This document shows positions 28,224 through 35,335 of a DNA stretch of 42,048 bases, one piece after another. A program made the translations under genes and the position numbers. The DNA is from Colwellia sp. GTDB taxonomy: Bacteria > Pseudomonadota > Gammaproteobacteria > Enterobacterales > Alteromonadaceae. The DNA is taken from assembly GCA_013215655.1 (NCBI GenBank), contig JABSOX010000051.1:1-42048 (forward strand). The letters are read 5' to 3'. Each line of letters starts with the position of its first letter. Position 1 is the first letter of the stretch. A model generated the notes under the pieces. That model was given only the letters and a program-made list of their open reading frames with translations. It had not been told where the DNA came from and did not search any database.

Positions 28224-30494
28224 TTAAAACTGATAGGCAATTGTTAGTGCAATTGTTTGTGGGTCACCATAATAACCAATCAAGGTATTATCGCCGCCTA
28301 AGCCCGGTAAATAACTACCATCATCTTGTGGTGTAACAAACGAATAATTACCCACTAAATACTCTTCATCGGTGATGTTTTTCAGATGTAGGCCAGCGCT
28401 CCAGTTGCCTTCATTACTAAACCAATTGATACCCAAATTTAATAAACCATAACCATCTTGAGTTAATAAATTATCGGTAACAGCAAGGTCATAATCACTG
28501 CGGTAGTAATAATTACCGTTGATAACAAAGTCGCCCATTGAACTGGCAATCTCGTAAGTAAAGCCTACGTTAGTAGTCGTATCTGGGGTATTAATAATGG
28601 TGAAGTTATCACTGATATCAATCTTGTTACCATCAACGTCAAAAGACTTAACATTATCAAACGAAGAATCAATTAAACCCAAAGTAAAGAAAATATTTAA
28701 GGCATCTGTTGCCGCATATTTTATTTCAACTTCAGCACCGGTAGAACTTGAATTACCGATGTTACCTAAACGTTGATTTAAATCACCACTACCAACACTG
28801 GGTAACAATGAAACAAACTGACGGTCTTTATGATCAATAGAGAATAAGGTTGCGTTAAAGCGTAAGCGGTCGTTCCATTCACTCTTCATTCCTATTTCAT
28901 AGGAATCAACCAATTCAGGATCCGCTGCAGGCTCTGCAGTGGTGGCTCTAGGATTAAAAGTACCCGATTTAAAACCTTGTGAGTAACTACCAAAAAACAT
29001 GATGTCATCACTGTACTGATATTCAATACCTGCGCGCGGTGTAAAACGTGTCCATTTTTCAGAGTCATCAAGTACTCTCGGAATGTCAATATCACCACGT
29101 ACATAGCCCGGTACCCAACCTGATTCTGGATATACCGTTTCAAATATTAAGCCATTGTTTACAGTGGCATCTTTTTCTTCGCTGGTAAAACGTGCGCCTA
29201 AGGTCATCGATAACTTATCGGTTAAATTGTATGAGCCTTGGCCATAAACAGCATAACTTTCGCTATTATTACAACCGGTAACTTCACGAGTAAGACCAGG
29301 AAAACCAATAGATTGACCTAATACTTCTAAGATCGCATCAAAATGCCCACAGGACTCACCATCAAAATAATATAATCCTGAAACTAAGCTAAGGTTATCT
29401 GAGTCATAATTTAACTGAAACTCTTGTGATACTTGTTTGTCATCATAAATCGCTGGCACATCAAATATACGTAGGCTGGTATTATCAAAATCGATATTGG
29501 TTGGTGAGTAGCTGGTTCTTTTTGCGGTAACTGATTTAAATGTCCAAAAATCATTAATGTAATATTCCAAAGTGAAACTTAGACCTTCAGTTTCAACTTT
29601 ATTCCATGTTGGCATACTGGTATAGGAGTCATAAACACTGTCAGGTACCGGCGCATCTGTTAACAAACTGGGTAATAAACGATATCCGCCTTTTGAGTTG
29701 GAATCATCATCAGTTTTATCATAATTTAAACGCATAAATAGATCGTCGTTTGGCGAGTATTCAAGTGTTAATCGACCCGAGAAAACATCTTTATTGTAAT
29801 TTTCACTGTCTTGATTAGATAAATCAGACGTTAAGAACTTGCCATAACCATCGCGCTGTAAACTAGCCGCAGCAAATCCCAAATAGAGTTGTCCTTCAAC
29901 TAAGGGCAGTTGCCCTGATACTTTTAAGTCTTGACGTGCATAGTCGCCAAAAGTCCCTTTAATATTAAATTCAGCATCGCCAGTCATTTTACGAGTAACA
30001 TATTTAATGGCTCCACCGATAGTATTTTTGCCATACAATGTACCCTGTGGGCCACGTAATACTTCGATACGTTCAACATCTAAAATATCAAGTACCGCGC
30101 CTTGTGGGCGAGCGACGTAAACATCGTCGATATAAATACCAACGCCGGGTTCATAACCCCATAACGGGTCTTCTTGACCAACACCACGAATAAACGCTGT
30201 TAGTGTAGAGTTAGTACCACGACTACTTTGCAAAGTAGTATTTGGTGAAAACTGTTGTACTTCGGTCATCACACTTATGCCGTTTTGGGCAAGTTGCTCT
30301 GCGCCAATTGAAGTCATCGCTACCGGAACATTTTGTAGGCTTTCAAGTGATTTACGTGCGGTCACTTCAATGCGTTCAAGGCCTTCATTCATATCAGCCA
30401 CAGGCACTGTCTCTTCTGCCATTACCATGTTGCTGGACAGCGCAGTGGCAATCGCCACAGCAAGATAATTGAATTTGTTATTAGTATTTTTCAT
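28224..30494 (-). CDS. TonB-dependent receptor, candidate for PHB-derived oligomers
   Basis: 756 residues from the ATG at 30494, chosen because GGGGAG lies 4 bases upstream; an ATG four codons earlier would overlap that site. A signal peptide ends near MVMAEE, a TonB-box-like ERIEVTARKSLESLQNVP follows, then the plug (FIRGVGQ, GIYIDDVYVARPQG, VERIEVLRGPQGTLYGKNTIGGAI) and barrel, ending in Phe (TIALTIAYQF). It is of the large Caulobacter/sphingomonad-like receptor class, distinct from the two receptors at the left edge. Its position between a response regulator and a secreted PHB-depolymerase-family esterase suggests uptake of polymer breakdown products; this is inference. Confidence 0.94.
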   Translation of the reverse strand: MKNTNNKFNYLAVAIATALSSNMVMAEETVPVADMNEGLERIEVTARKSLESLQNVPVAMTSIGAEQLAQNGISVMTEVQQFSPNTTLQSSRGTNSTLTAFIRGVGQEDPLWGYEPGVGIYIDDVYVARPQGAVLDILDVERIEVLRGPQGTLYGKNTIGGAIKYVTRKMTGDAEFNIKGTFGDYARQDLKVSGQLPLVEGQLYLGFAAASLQRDGYGKFLTSDLSNQDSENYNKDVFSGRLTLEYSPNDDLFMRLNYDKTDDDSNSKGGYRLLPSLLTDAPVPDSVYDSYTSMPTWNKVETEGLSFTLEYYINDFWTFKSVTAKRTSYSPTNIDFDNTSLRIFDVPAIYDDKQVSQEFQLNYDSDNLSLVSGLYYFDGESCGHFDAILEVLGQSIGFPGLTREVTGCNNSESYAVYGQGSYNLTDKLSMTLGARFTSEEKDATVNNGLIFETVYPESGWVPGYVRGDIDIPRVLDDSEKWTRFTPRAGIEYQYSDDIMFFGSYSQGFKSGTFNPRATTAEPAADPELVDSYEIGMKSEWNDRLRFNATLFSIDHKDRQFVSLLPSVGSGDLNQRLGNIGNSSSTGAEVEIKYAATDALNIFFTLGLIDSSFDNVKSFDVDGNKIDISDNFTIINTPDTTTNVGFTYEIASSMGDFVINGNYYYRSDYDLAVTDNLLTQDGYGLLNLGINWFSNEGNWSAGLHLKNITDEEYLVGNYSFVTPQDDGSYLPGLGGDNTLIGYYGDPQTIALTIAYQF

Positions 30495-30699
30495 AAATCT
30501 CCCCATATTTCTTAATTGTTTTGAAACATCTAGTTATTATTTTTATGTTATTTAGCAAACAACATGTCGATGAATTAGACTCTATCTCAATGCAATTAAA
30601 AAATAATTTGTACTATAGTAGTATATGCCGTATTTTCAGTGTTACATGATTGAAAAATAAGCATTATTTAGTTTGTAAATATGCTTTGCTTCTCGTTTT

Positions 30700-31635
30700 T
30701 TACGGTGCTAACTGCCAAAATTTTGCAATATGTAACGCTGCACTAATTGGCGATTCAAGTAAAAATGGACCACTTTCCCCACCGTTCTCCGCTTTTGAAT
30801 TAACCGAAATACCATGGTCAAGACCATCAATCATCACCAGTTCAACGACATTTTGTTTAGTATCATTTTGCCAATGCTGTTTTTGATAACCTTGCTCTTG
30901 ACTAACAATCGCTGCACTATTAATGCCTTTTAACTTCGCCCATTGCAGAGCCAATGTGGTTGAATTGAGTGGATTAACGACTTTATCTGCACTGCCAGTC
31001 CAAATGGTTAAATTTGGCCAGTTCACTGTTGTTTTGCCCGCGTCATTAACCAATGAGGTCAAAGCACTTACCGTTTGAGAAGGCCCATTACGCATACAGG
31101 AAATTGCTTTAATCAGGTCGTCAGCACAAGGAAATGCGATACCAGCGATGATTGCTGCCGAACTAAATAACTCGGGATAATGAACCAGCATCACACTGGT
31201 CATTGCACCACCGGCAGAGAGTCCGGCAATAAAAACATTATCGCTTTTTGTTTGTTTTTTAACGGCCAATATCATGTTTTTAATCGATAAACTTTCACCT
31301 TGATCCTTTTCGATGTCTTGTGGTGAAAACCAATTAAAGCAATCTTTAATATTGTTCTTAGTATTTTGCTGTGGCACCAACAAGGTGAAGCCATTAGTTT
31401 TAGCTAAACCTAAAAAACCACTTTGTTCAGCCATTTTTTCACCGTTTTGTACACAGCCATGCAACAAAACCACTAGGTTTCCATTATGCTCATCGGGTAA
31501 ATAATAGCTGGCGGTTAACTCACCGGGATTGTCACCAAAATTTGTTAACGCCGTAAATTGTGCGTGCACTGGCATCTGTATTAATAATATTAAGAGCAGT
31601 GTTATTATTTTTATGGGCAGTGAAAGTTTAAACAT
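30700..31635 (-). CDS. secreted PHB-depolymerase-family esterase (LpqC-like)
   Basis: 311 residues with a signal peptide to about 25 (LLLILLIQMPVHAQ). The fold matches PF10503 (esterase, PHB depolymerase): LVVLLHGCVQNGEKMAEQSGF, FNWF, the lipase box GLSAGG with Ser140, Asp217 in GSADKVVNP and His274 in GLDHGIS. Members hydrolyse poly- or oligo-3-hydroxybutyrate, but some act on acetyl-xylan or ferulate esters. The nearby bdhA, MFS, HSL-type esterase and receptor favour the hydroxybutyrate reading. There is no separate substrate-binding domain, so it may act on soluble or oligomeric substrate rather than crystalline granules. Confidence 0.9.
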   Translation of the reverse strand: MFKLSLPIKIITLLLILLIQMPVHAQFTALTNFGDNPGELTASYYLPDEHNGNLVVLLHGCVQNGEKMAEQSGFLGLAKTNGFTLLVPQQNTKNNIKDCFNWFSPQDIEKDQGESLSIKNMILAVKKQTKSDNVFIAGLSAGGAMTSVMLVHYPELFSSAAIIAGIAFPCADDLIKAISCMRNGPSQTVSALTSLVNDAGKTTVNWPNLTIWTGSADKVVNPLNSTTLALQWAKLKGINSAAIVSQEQGYQKQHWQNDTKQNVVELVMIDGLDHGISVNSKAENGGESGPFLLESPISAALHIAKFWQLAP

Positions 31636-31698
31636 AAAGTATTACCGAATTTATTAAATGACTAAGTAGATGATCATCGCTTAAAGCATTGGGGTTAG

Positions 31699-31722
31699 GC
31701 TATGGCACTTTAGCACCATAGC
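31699..31722. repeat. short inverted repeat between two minus-strand genes
   Basis: GCTATGG...CCATAGC, 7-bp stem with a ten-base loop, 63 bases upstream of the esterase start. It has no T-tract, so its role as terminator or operator is unclear. Confidence 0.3.
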
Positions 31723-31813
31723 GTTTCTCTAAAATAGTCAGTAACAACAGTGAAGGTGACGAAAATACGGATAAAGCAGGGATAAACTAAGGAGTATGTA
31801 AGGTAATGCCGTG

Positions 31814-31984
31814 TTAATCATCTTTCTTAATGGTTATTTCAATGTTTTTGCTATTGCCTGCATACCAGCTTTGCACATAAATAGAGCCTAAAACGGGTGG
31901 TTTGCCATCTTCGGGTACTTCCATATAACGAACACTGTTTTTGTTTTTCTTTTCTAACTCAAATTTAAGTACGGTTTCAGACAT
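31814..31984 (-). CDS. small conserved-looking cytoplasmic protein, unknown function
   Basis: 56 residues from the ATG at 31984 (MSETVLKFELEKKNKNSVRY...). The frame also stays open to 32005. It has charged and beta-prone segments, including VLGSIYVQSWYAG and ending in NIEITIKKDD, with no signal peptide. The pattern MSETVLKFELEKK... PPVLGSIYVQ looks like a small globular domain rather than a chance frame. I cannot name a family. The ribosome site is weak. It is 178 bp upstream of the esterase gene on the same strand. Confidence 0.6.
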   Translation of the reverse strand: MSETVLKFELEKKNKNSVRYMEVPEDGKPPVLGSIYVQSWYAGNSKNIEITIKKDD

Positions 31985-32154
31985 TTTTAGCTGCAATATT
32001 AACAAAAAGTGTCGTTAGTTTACCTTTGTGTTTATCGTAAATCTAATGATTAATTTTTAAAAGGAAGGACACAATTAAAGAGGGCAGAGACACCAAAAAG
32101 AGTACAGCCAAATGAATGAAAATATGCAATGTGTAAGCAACTCAAAGCATACTT

Positions 32155-32350
32155 AACCTGAGTTCTGGATAATGAATATTAGAATCACTTGAAATTAAAA
32201 GAATAAACTCAAGTTATGCACAATGATGTTAGTTTTGTGGTTATCAAGGCATCTTTACGTATCCAATAGCTGGCTATTGGTCGTAAGGATAACGCCGAGA
32301 AACGCGAAAATAGCTTTATTGTGTGGTATTGCTTATTCAGTATTCAGGTT
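32155..32350. mobile_element. 196-bp MITE-like element with imperfect inverted ends and ACTT duplication
   Basis: The left end AACCTGAGTTCTGGATAA (32155-32172) matches the inverse of the right end (32333-32350) at 15 of 18 positions. ACTT directly flanks both sides (32151-32154 and 32351-32354), fitting a 4-bp target duplication. Near the centre, CCAATAGC-tg-GCTATTGG is a perfect 8-bp hairpin within a longer TTACG...CGTAA palindrome. It fills most of the gene-free stretch 32006-32352; I see nothing else in that stretch. Confidence 0.7.
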
Positions 32351-32352
32351 AC

Positions 32353-32568
32353 TTAAACAATAACGTCTATCGTTCGTCCTGCTCTATTTGCGGCGTCTTC
32401 TCTATTTTGTTCAACACGAATTTGTTGCTGGCGGTTTTCATCTTGACGTCTTATTTGTAGGTCTTCATCTTGTATTCGCTCTTGGGTCTTTCTTTGTACG
32501 AGCGCATCTTGATTGTTTTGATGACGAGAAACGGGCTGTGTGGGTCGAGCGCTGATTGAAGAAACCAT
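32353..32568 (-). CDS. small Gln/Arg/Asp-rich protein, unknown function
   Basis: 71 residues, AGAGG about 10 bases before the ATG. The middle is low-complexity and strongly charged (ERIQDEDLQIRRQDENRQQQIRVEQNRED), likely a single helix or coiled coil; the ends are MVSSISARPTQPVSR and GRTIDVIV. I do not recognise a characterised family. No signal peptide. The stop codon overlaps the ACTT target site of the adjacent MITE, but the reading frame end appears unchanged by the insertion. Confidence 0.6.
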   Translation of the reverse strand: MVSSISARPTQPVSRHQNNQDALVQRKTQERIQDEDLQIRRQDENRQQQIRVEQNREDAANRAGRTIDVIV

Positions 32569-32777
32569 AGTGGGCTGCCTCTGTATTAACGAATTACTCC
32601 TTGATTATAACAGATATAACGACAGCTGGTTAAAAAATGAACAGTGCTGGTTTTTAGTTATTTAAATTGAAAGCAAAAAGATACCCCATTTCTTACAAAA
32701 ATGGCTGTTTAAACGGATACTAAAACGAATACAAAGTTGAATGCAAAGTTGAAGAAAAAGTCGAATATAAAATAGCA

Positions 32778-34547
32778 CTAAAAAGTATTAAATATCGTTG
32801 CGCGATTACGGCCTTGTTCTTTTGATTTATACATAGCGGTATCAGCATCGGCAAGTAGCTGCTCTAACTGATAACCTGAATTTACTACGTCGGTAATGCC
32901 AAAACTAGCTGAAATACTATATTGCTGCCCTGAGTCAATACTGTTTATTTCAGTTAATACTCGTCGATATTGCTCTACTACAATAACCGAAGAGGGCAAA
33001 TCACAATTTGGTAAAATAATACAAAACTCTTCACCGCCAATGCGGGCAAATATATCTTCTTGACGGATAACCGTTTTAATAGTTTTTACCACTTCTTTTA
33101 ATGCCCAATCGCCACAGGCATGGCCGTAACTGTCGTTTATTGATTTAAAATAATCTAAGTCAAACATCACTAAACACAAATCTTGCTGGGTATTTTTTGC
33201 ATAGGCAAGGGCGGTTTTACCTAAGTGGGTAAAATGGCCACGATTATAAATACCGGTGAGTGGGTCAAACTCAGACAAGGCTTTTAATTGTTTTTGGGTA
33301 TGGTACGAACGGAAGCCAAAAAAGGCGAGAAGCACAACTATAATGCTTAATAAACTCATAAATAAGCGGTTATTGGCAAGTTCTGTTTTACTGAGTTGGC
33401 GTTCAATGGTTAATAATTTATTTTGTTTGTCTAATAGCTTTATTTGGTTTTGTTGTTCTAATGACTTGTGTTGCGCTATTTGAAAGGCAAGCTCTTTAGC
33501 GCTGCTTTCATCGGTAAACGCTTTTTCTGTGGCTAGGTATAGTTTGTGGTAGTTTAAAGCTTGAATGTAATCTTTGTTTTGCTCGGCTATTTTAAACAAT
33601 GATAGATAAGCTTGTGAAACAGGCTCGCTGGTTTCTAAGCCTTTACTGTTTTTGATTACTTTTAGGGCAAAGTATTGCGCTTTTTTCAATTTATTTTGTA
33701 ATAAATACGCTTTTGATAAATTGACATAGAATTCAATTGATAATCTAGGATAACTCGCAGAATCAACTTCAAGAAGGTGATTTGATAAAAGATCAATTGC
33801 CTGATTTGGTTGATTGCGTTTGTTGTATAAATGAGCTAAATCGGAACGAATAAAATTGGCCATTACTGGTTCATTTGCAATATGGCAAATGCTAATCCCT
33901 TTATCGACCTCAGAAGTAGAATCTTTTAGAGTATTGAGCTTTAATTTTGACCTCAAGGACAACATGTTTACCATGCAATAAGTACGTTTATCCAAATCGT
34001 TAATATCTAATAATTGAGTATAGAAAACACTACGTTCATATTGTCCAAATTGGTAGTAGATAACCGCGGCGACCGTTACCCCCATTGCATAAAGTTTATA
34101 ATCATCGACAGTTTGAAGAGAAGGGATTAATTTGGAAAGTGCAATCATGCCACCGTTCCAATTTTTTGATATTGCCAGCGTATTTACTAAAGATAGATTA
34201 GCTCTAAATTTAATCTGTTTATTAGCATTTGAGCTTAATATTTCCTTATATATGGTTACAGCTTCATCTAGTTTTCCGCTGAATGTCGCTAAATAACCAT
34301 TGAGGTATTTTAGATAGTGTTTCTGTGACAATGATAATTGTATTTGTTGTTTATTTAGTTGTCCGATTATTTTATTGAATTGATGAGGGTTGCTAGATCT
34401 AATTTCATCTGCACTTGTCAAAATAGTATCAAAACTATCCACTTCTTTAGCAAATAGACTTGTTGGAAAAACTGAAAACAGAGCAAACAGCACAAATATG
34501 TATTGGTATTTAGAATGCCTATTTGCTCTTAAGAAATAGCAGTACAT
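32778..34547 (-). CDS. periplasmic-TPR, membrane-anchored GGDEF diguanylate cyclase
   Basis: 589 residues. A signal peptide/first helix is at about 17-34, then a TPR-rich periplasmic domain (about 40-350), a coiled coil (about 355-395), a membrane helix at about 398-418 (LFMSLLSIIVVLLAFFGF), and a cytoplasmic GGDEF domain. The active loop GGEEF is at 504-508 and the I-site RQED at 495-498 is intact, so it should make c-di-GMP with product inhibition. Its ATG is two bases after the stop codon of the second borosin precursor, with no clear ribosome site of its own, suggesting translational coupling. The TPR domain probably senses a periplasmic peptide or protein; the ligand is unknown. Confidence 0.93.
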   Translation of the reverse strand: MYCYFLRANRHSKYQYIFVLFALFSVFPTSLFAKEVDSFDTILTSADEIRSSNPHQFNKIIGQLNKQQIQLSLSQKHYLKYLNGYLATFSGKLDEAVTIYKEILSSNANKQIKFRANLSLVNTLAISKNWNGGMIALSKLIPSLQTVDDYKLYAMGVTVAAVIYYQFGQYERSVFYTQLLDINDLDKRTYCMVNMLSLRSKLKLNTLKDSTSEVDKGISICHIANEPVMANFIRSDLAHLYNKRNQPNQAIDLLSNHLLEVDSASYPRLSIEFYVNLSKAYLLQNKLKKAQYFALKVIKNSKGLETSEPVSQAYLSLFKIAEQNKDYIQALNYHKLYLATEKAFTDESSAKELAFQIAQHKSLEQQNQIKLLDKQNKLLTIERQLSKTELANNRLFMSLLSIIVVLLAFFGFRSYHTQKQLKALSEFDPLTGIYNRGHFTHLGKTALAYAKNTQQDLCLVMFDLDYFKSINDSYGHACGDWALKEVVKTIKTVIRQEDIFARIGGEEFCIILPNCDLPSSVIVVEQYRRVLTEINSIDSGQQYSISASFGITDVVNSGYQLEQLLADADTAMYKSKEQGRNRATIFNTF

Positions 34548-34549
34548 GT

Positions 34550-34813
34550 TTAAAAGTTTATTATTGCTTTTATTTCTTCTTTTTCTTCTGAATCATCTTC
34601 AGACGGTTCATCATTGTCAGGCGCAACCACGATACAAACAATATCGGGACAAATATCCAATGAACGTTCAAGGGAAGTAACGTCTTTGTTAATGAGTACT
34701 TCAGTAAGTTCGTTGTCTAGCTCTGCACTAGTTACGTGGGACTCAATATTTTCTGGTGTTTGTAAGTTAGCATCTTGACCAAGTTGTTCTAATACTTGCA
34801 TTATTTTTGACAT
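34550..34813 (-). CDS. SonA-like split-borosin precursor peptide, copy 2
   Basis: 87 residues. The ATG at 34813 is chosen because GGAG lies 6 bases upstream; the frame continues open to 34858. Residues 1-50 resemble the helical borosin-binding domain of SonA (LEQLGQDANL near 8-17; VLINKDVTSLERSL near 39-52). The candidate core is CPDIVCIVVAP at 55-65, a short hydrophobic stretch with two cysteines. A very acidic tail follows (NDEPSEDDSEEKEE) and the end is IKAIINF. In the family, the partner methyltransferase adds methyl groups to backbone amides in the core. It is the paralogue of the next-upstream gene and ends two bases before the TPR-GGDEF start. Confidence 0.85.
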   Translation of the reverse strand: MSKIMQVLEQLGQDANLQTPENIESHVTSAELDNELTEVLINKDVTSLERSLDICPDIVCIVVAPDNDEPSEDDSEEKEEIKAIINF

Positions 34814-34873
34814 AGTATGCTCCGTTGGTTTTAGATTAACGCTTGTTTTTATTTTCACTTTTTACATTGTTTT

Positions 34874-34900
34874 GTCGAGCTTCGCTGCGCTCAGGTCGAC
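34874..34900 (-). repeat. leader hairpin of precursor copy 2
   Basis: GTCGAGCTTCGCTGCGCTCAGGTCGAC written as GTCGA...TCGAC: a 27-base imperfect palindrome 61 bases upstream of the precursor ATG. It differs at two positions from the copy before precursor 1. It may be a processing or attenuation hairpin, or a dispersed REP-like repeat. Confidence 0.65.
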
Positions 34901-34961
34901 CTACAAATGAATTTAGCCATGCAATTGAAAATTAGCATGGCTAATATTCTTTGCTGCGGAC

Positions 34962-35213
34962 TTAGCCGTTGCTGACTGCTTTTGTTTCATTCTGCTTAAT
35001 CTCAAATTCGTCATCTTCGGGGGTAGCGATGATACAGACAATATCAGGGCAGACATCTAATGAGCGTTCCAGTGAACTAACATCTTTATTAACTAGTGCT
35101 GTAGTAAGTTCTTTCTCTAGCTCAATAATTGTTAAATAGTTTTCAATACTTTCTTGTGATTGTAAATTGGCATCTTGACCGAGTTGTTCTAATACTTGCA
35201 TTATTTTTGACAT
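34962..35213 (-). CDS. SonA-like split-borosin precursor peptide, copy 1
   Basis: 83 residues, ATG with GGAG 6 bases upstream. Residues 1-18 are identical to copy 2, and LVNKDVSSLERSLDVCPDIVC matches it closely, while 19-37 diverge. LEQLGQDANL corresponds to the TQLGQDAQL segment I recall in SonA of Shewanella oneidensis. The candidate core is CPDIVCIIATP at 55-65, followed by an acidic tail EDDEFEIKQNETKAVSNG. There is no signal peptide, and no protease or exporter gene is adjacent. It lies 122 bp after the SonM-like gene on the same strand. The methylated residues cannot be read from sequence. Confidence 0.87.
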   Translation of the reverse strand: MSKIMQVLEQLGQDANLQSQESIENYLTIIELEKELTTALVNKDVSSLERSLDVCPDIVCIIATPEDDEFEIKQNETKAVSNG

Positions 35214-35272
35214 AGTATGCTCCGTTTGTTTTAGATTAACGTTTGGTTTTCTTTTTCTTGTTACATTCTTTT

Positions 35273-35299
35273 GTCGAGCATCGCTGCGCTCTGGTCGAC
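35273..35299 (-). repeat. leader hairpin of precursor copy 1
   Basis: Imperfect palindrome with GTCGA...TCGAC ends, centred on GCATCGCTGCGCTCT, between the methyltransferase stop and precursor 1 start. It is part of the duplicated unit that also carries the leader and ribosome site of both precursor genes. Confidence 0.65.
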
Positions 35300-35335
35300 C
35301 TACATTAGTAACATATCTTTATTAGCAAAGCACCA

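Noticed and set aside
34874-35299. The GTCGA...TCGAC palindromes as rho-independent terminators
   Set aside because: No T-tract follows on the coding strand, and each sits upstream of a precursor gene rather than after the last gene; kept as leader hairpins or REP-like repeats.
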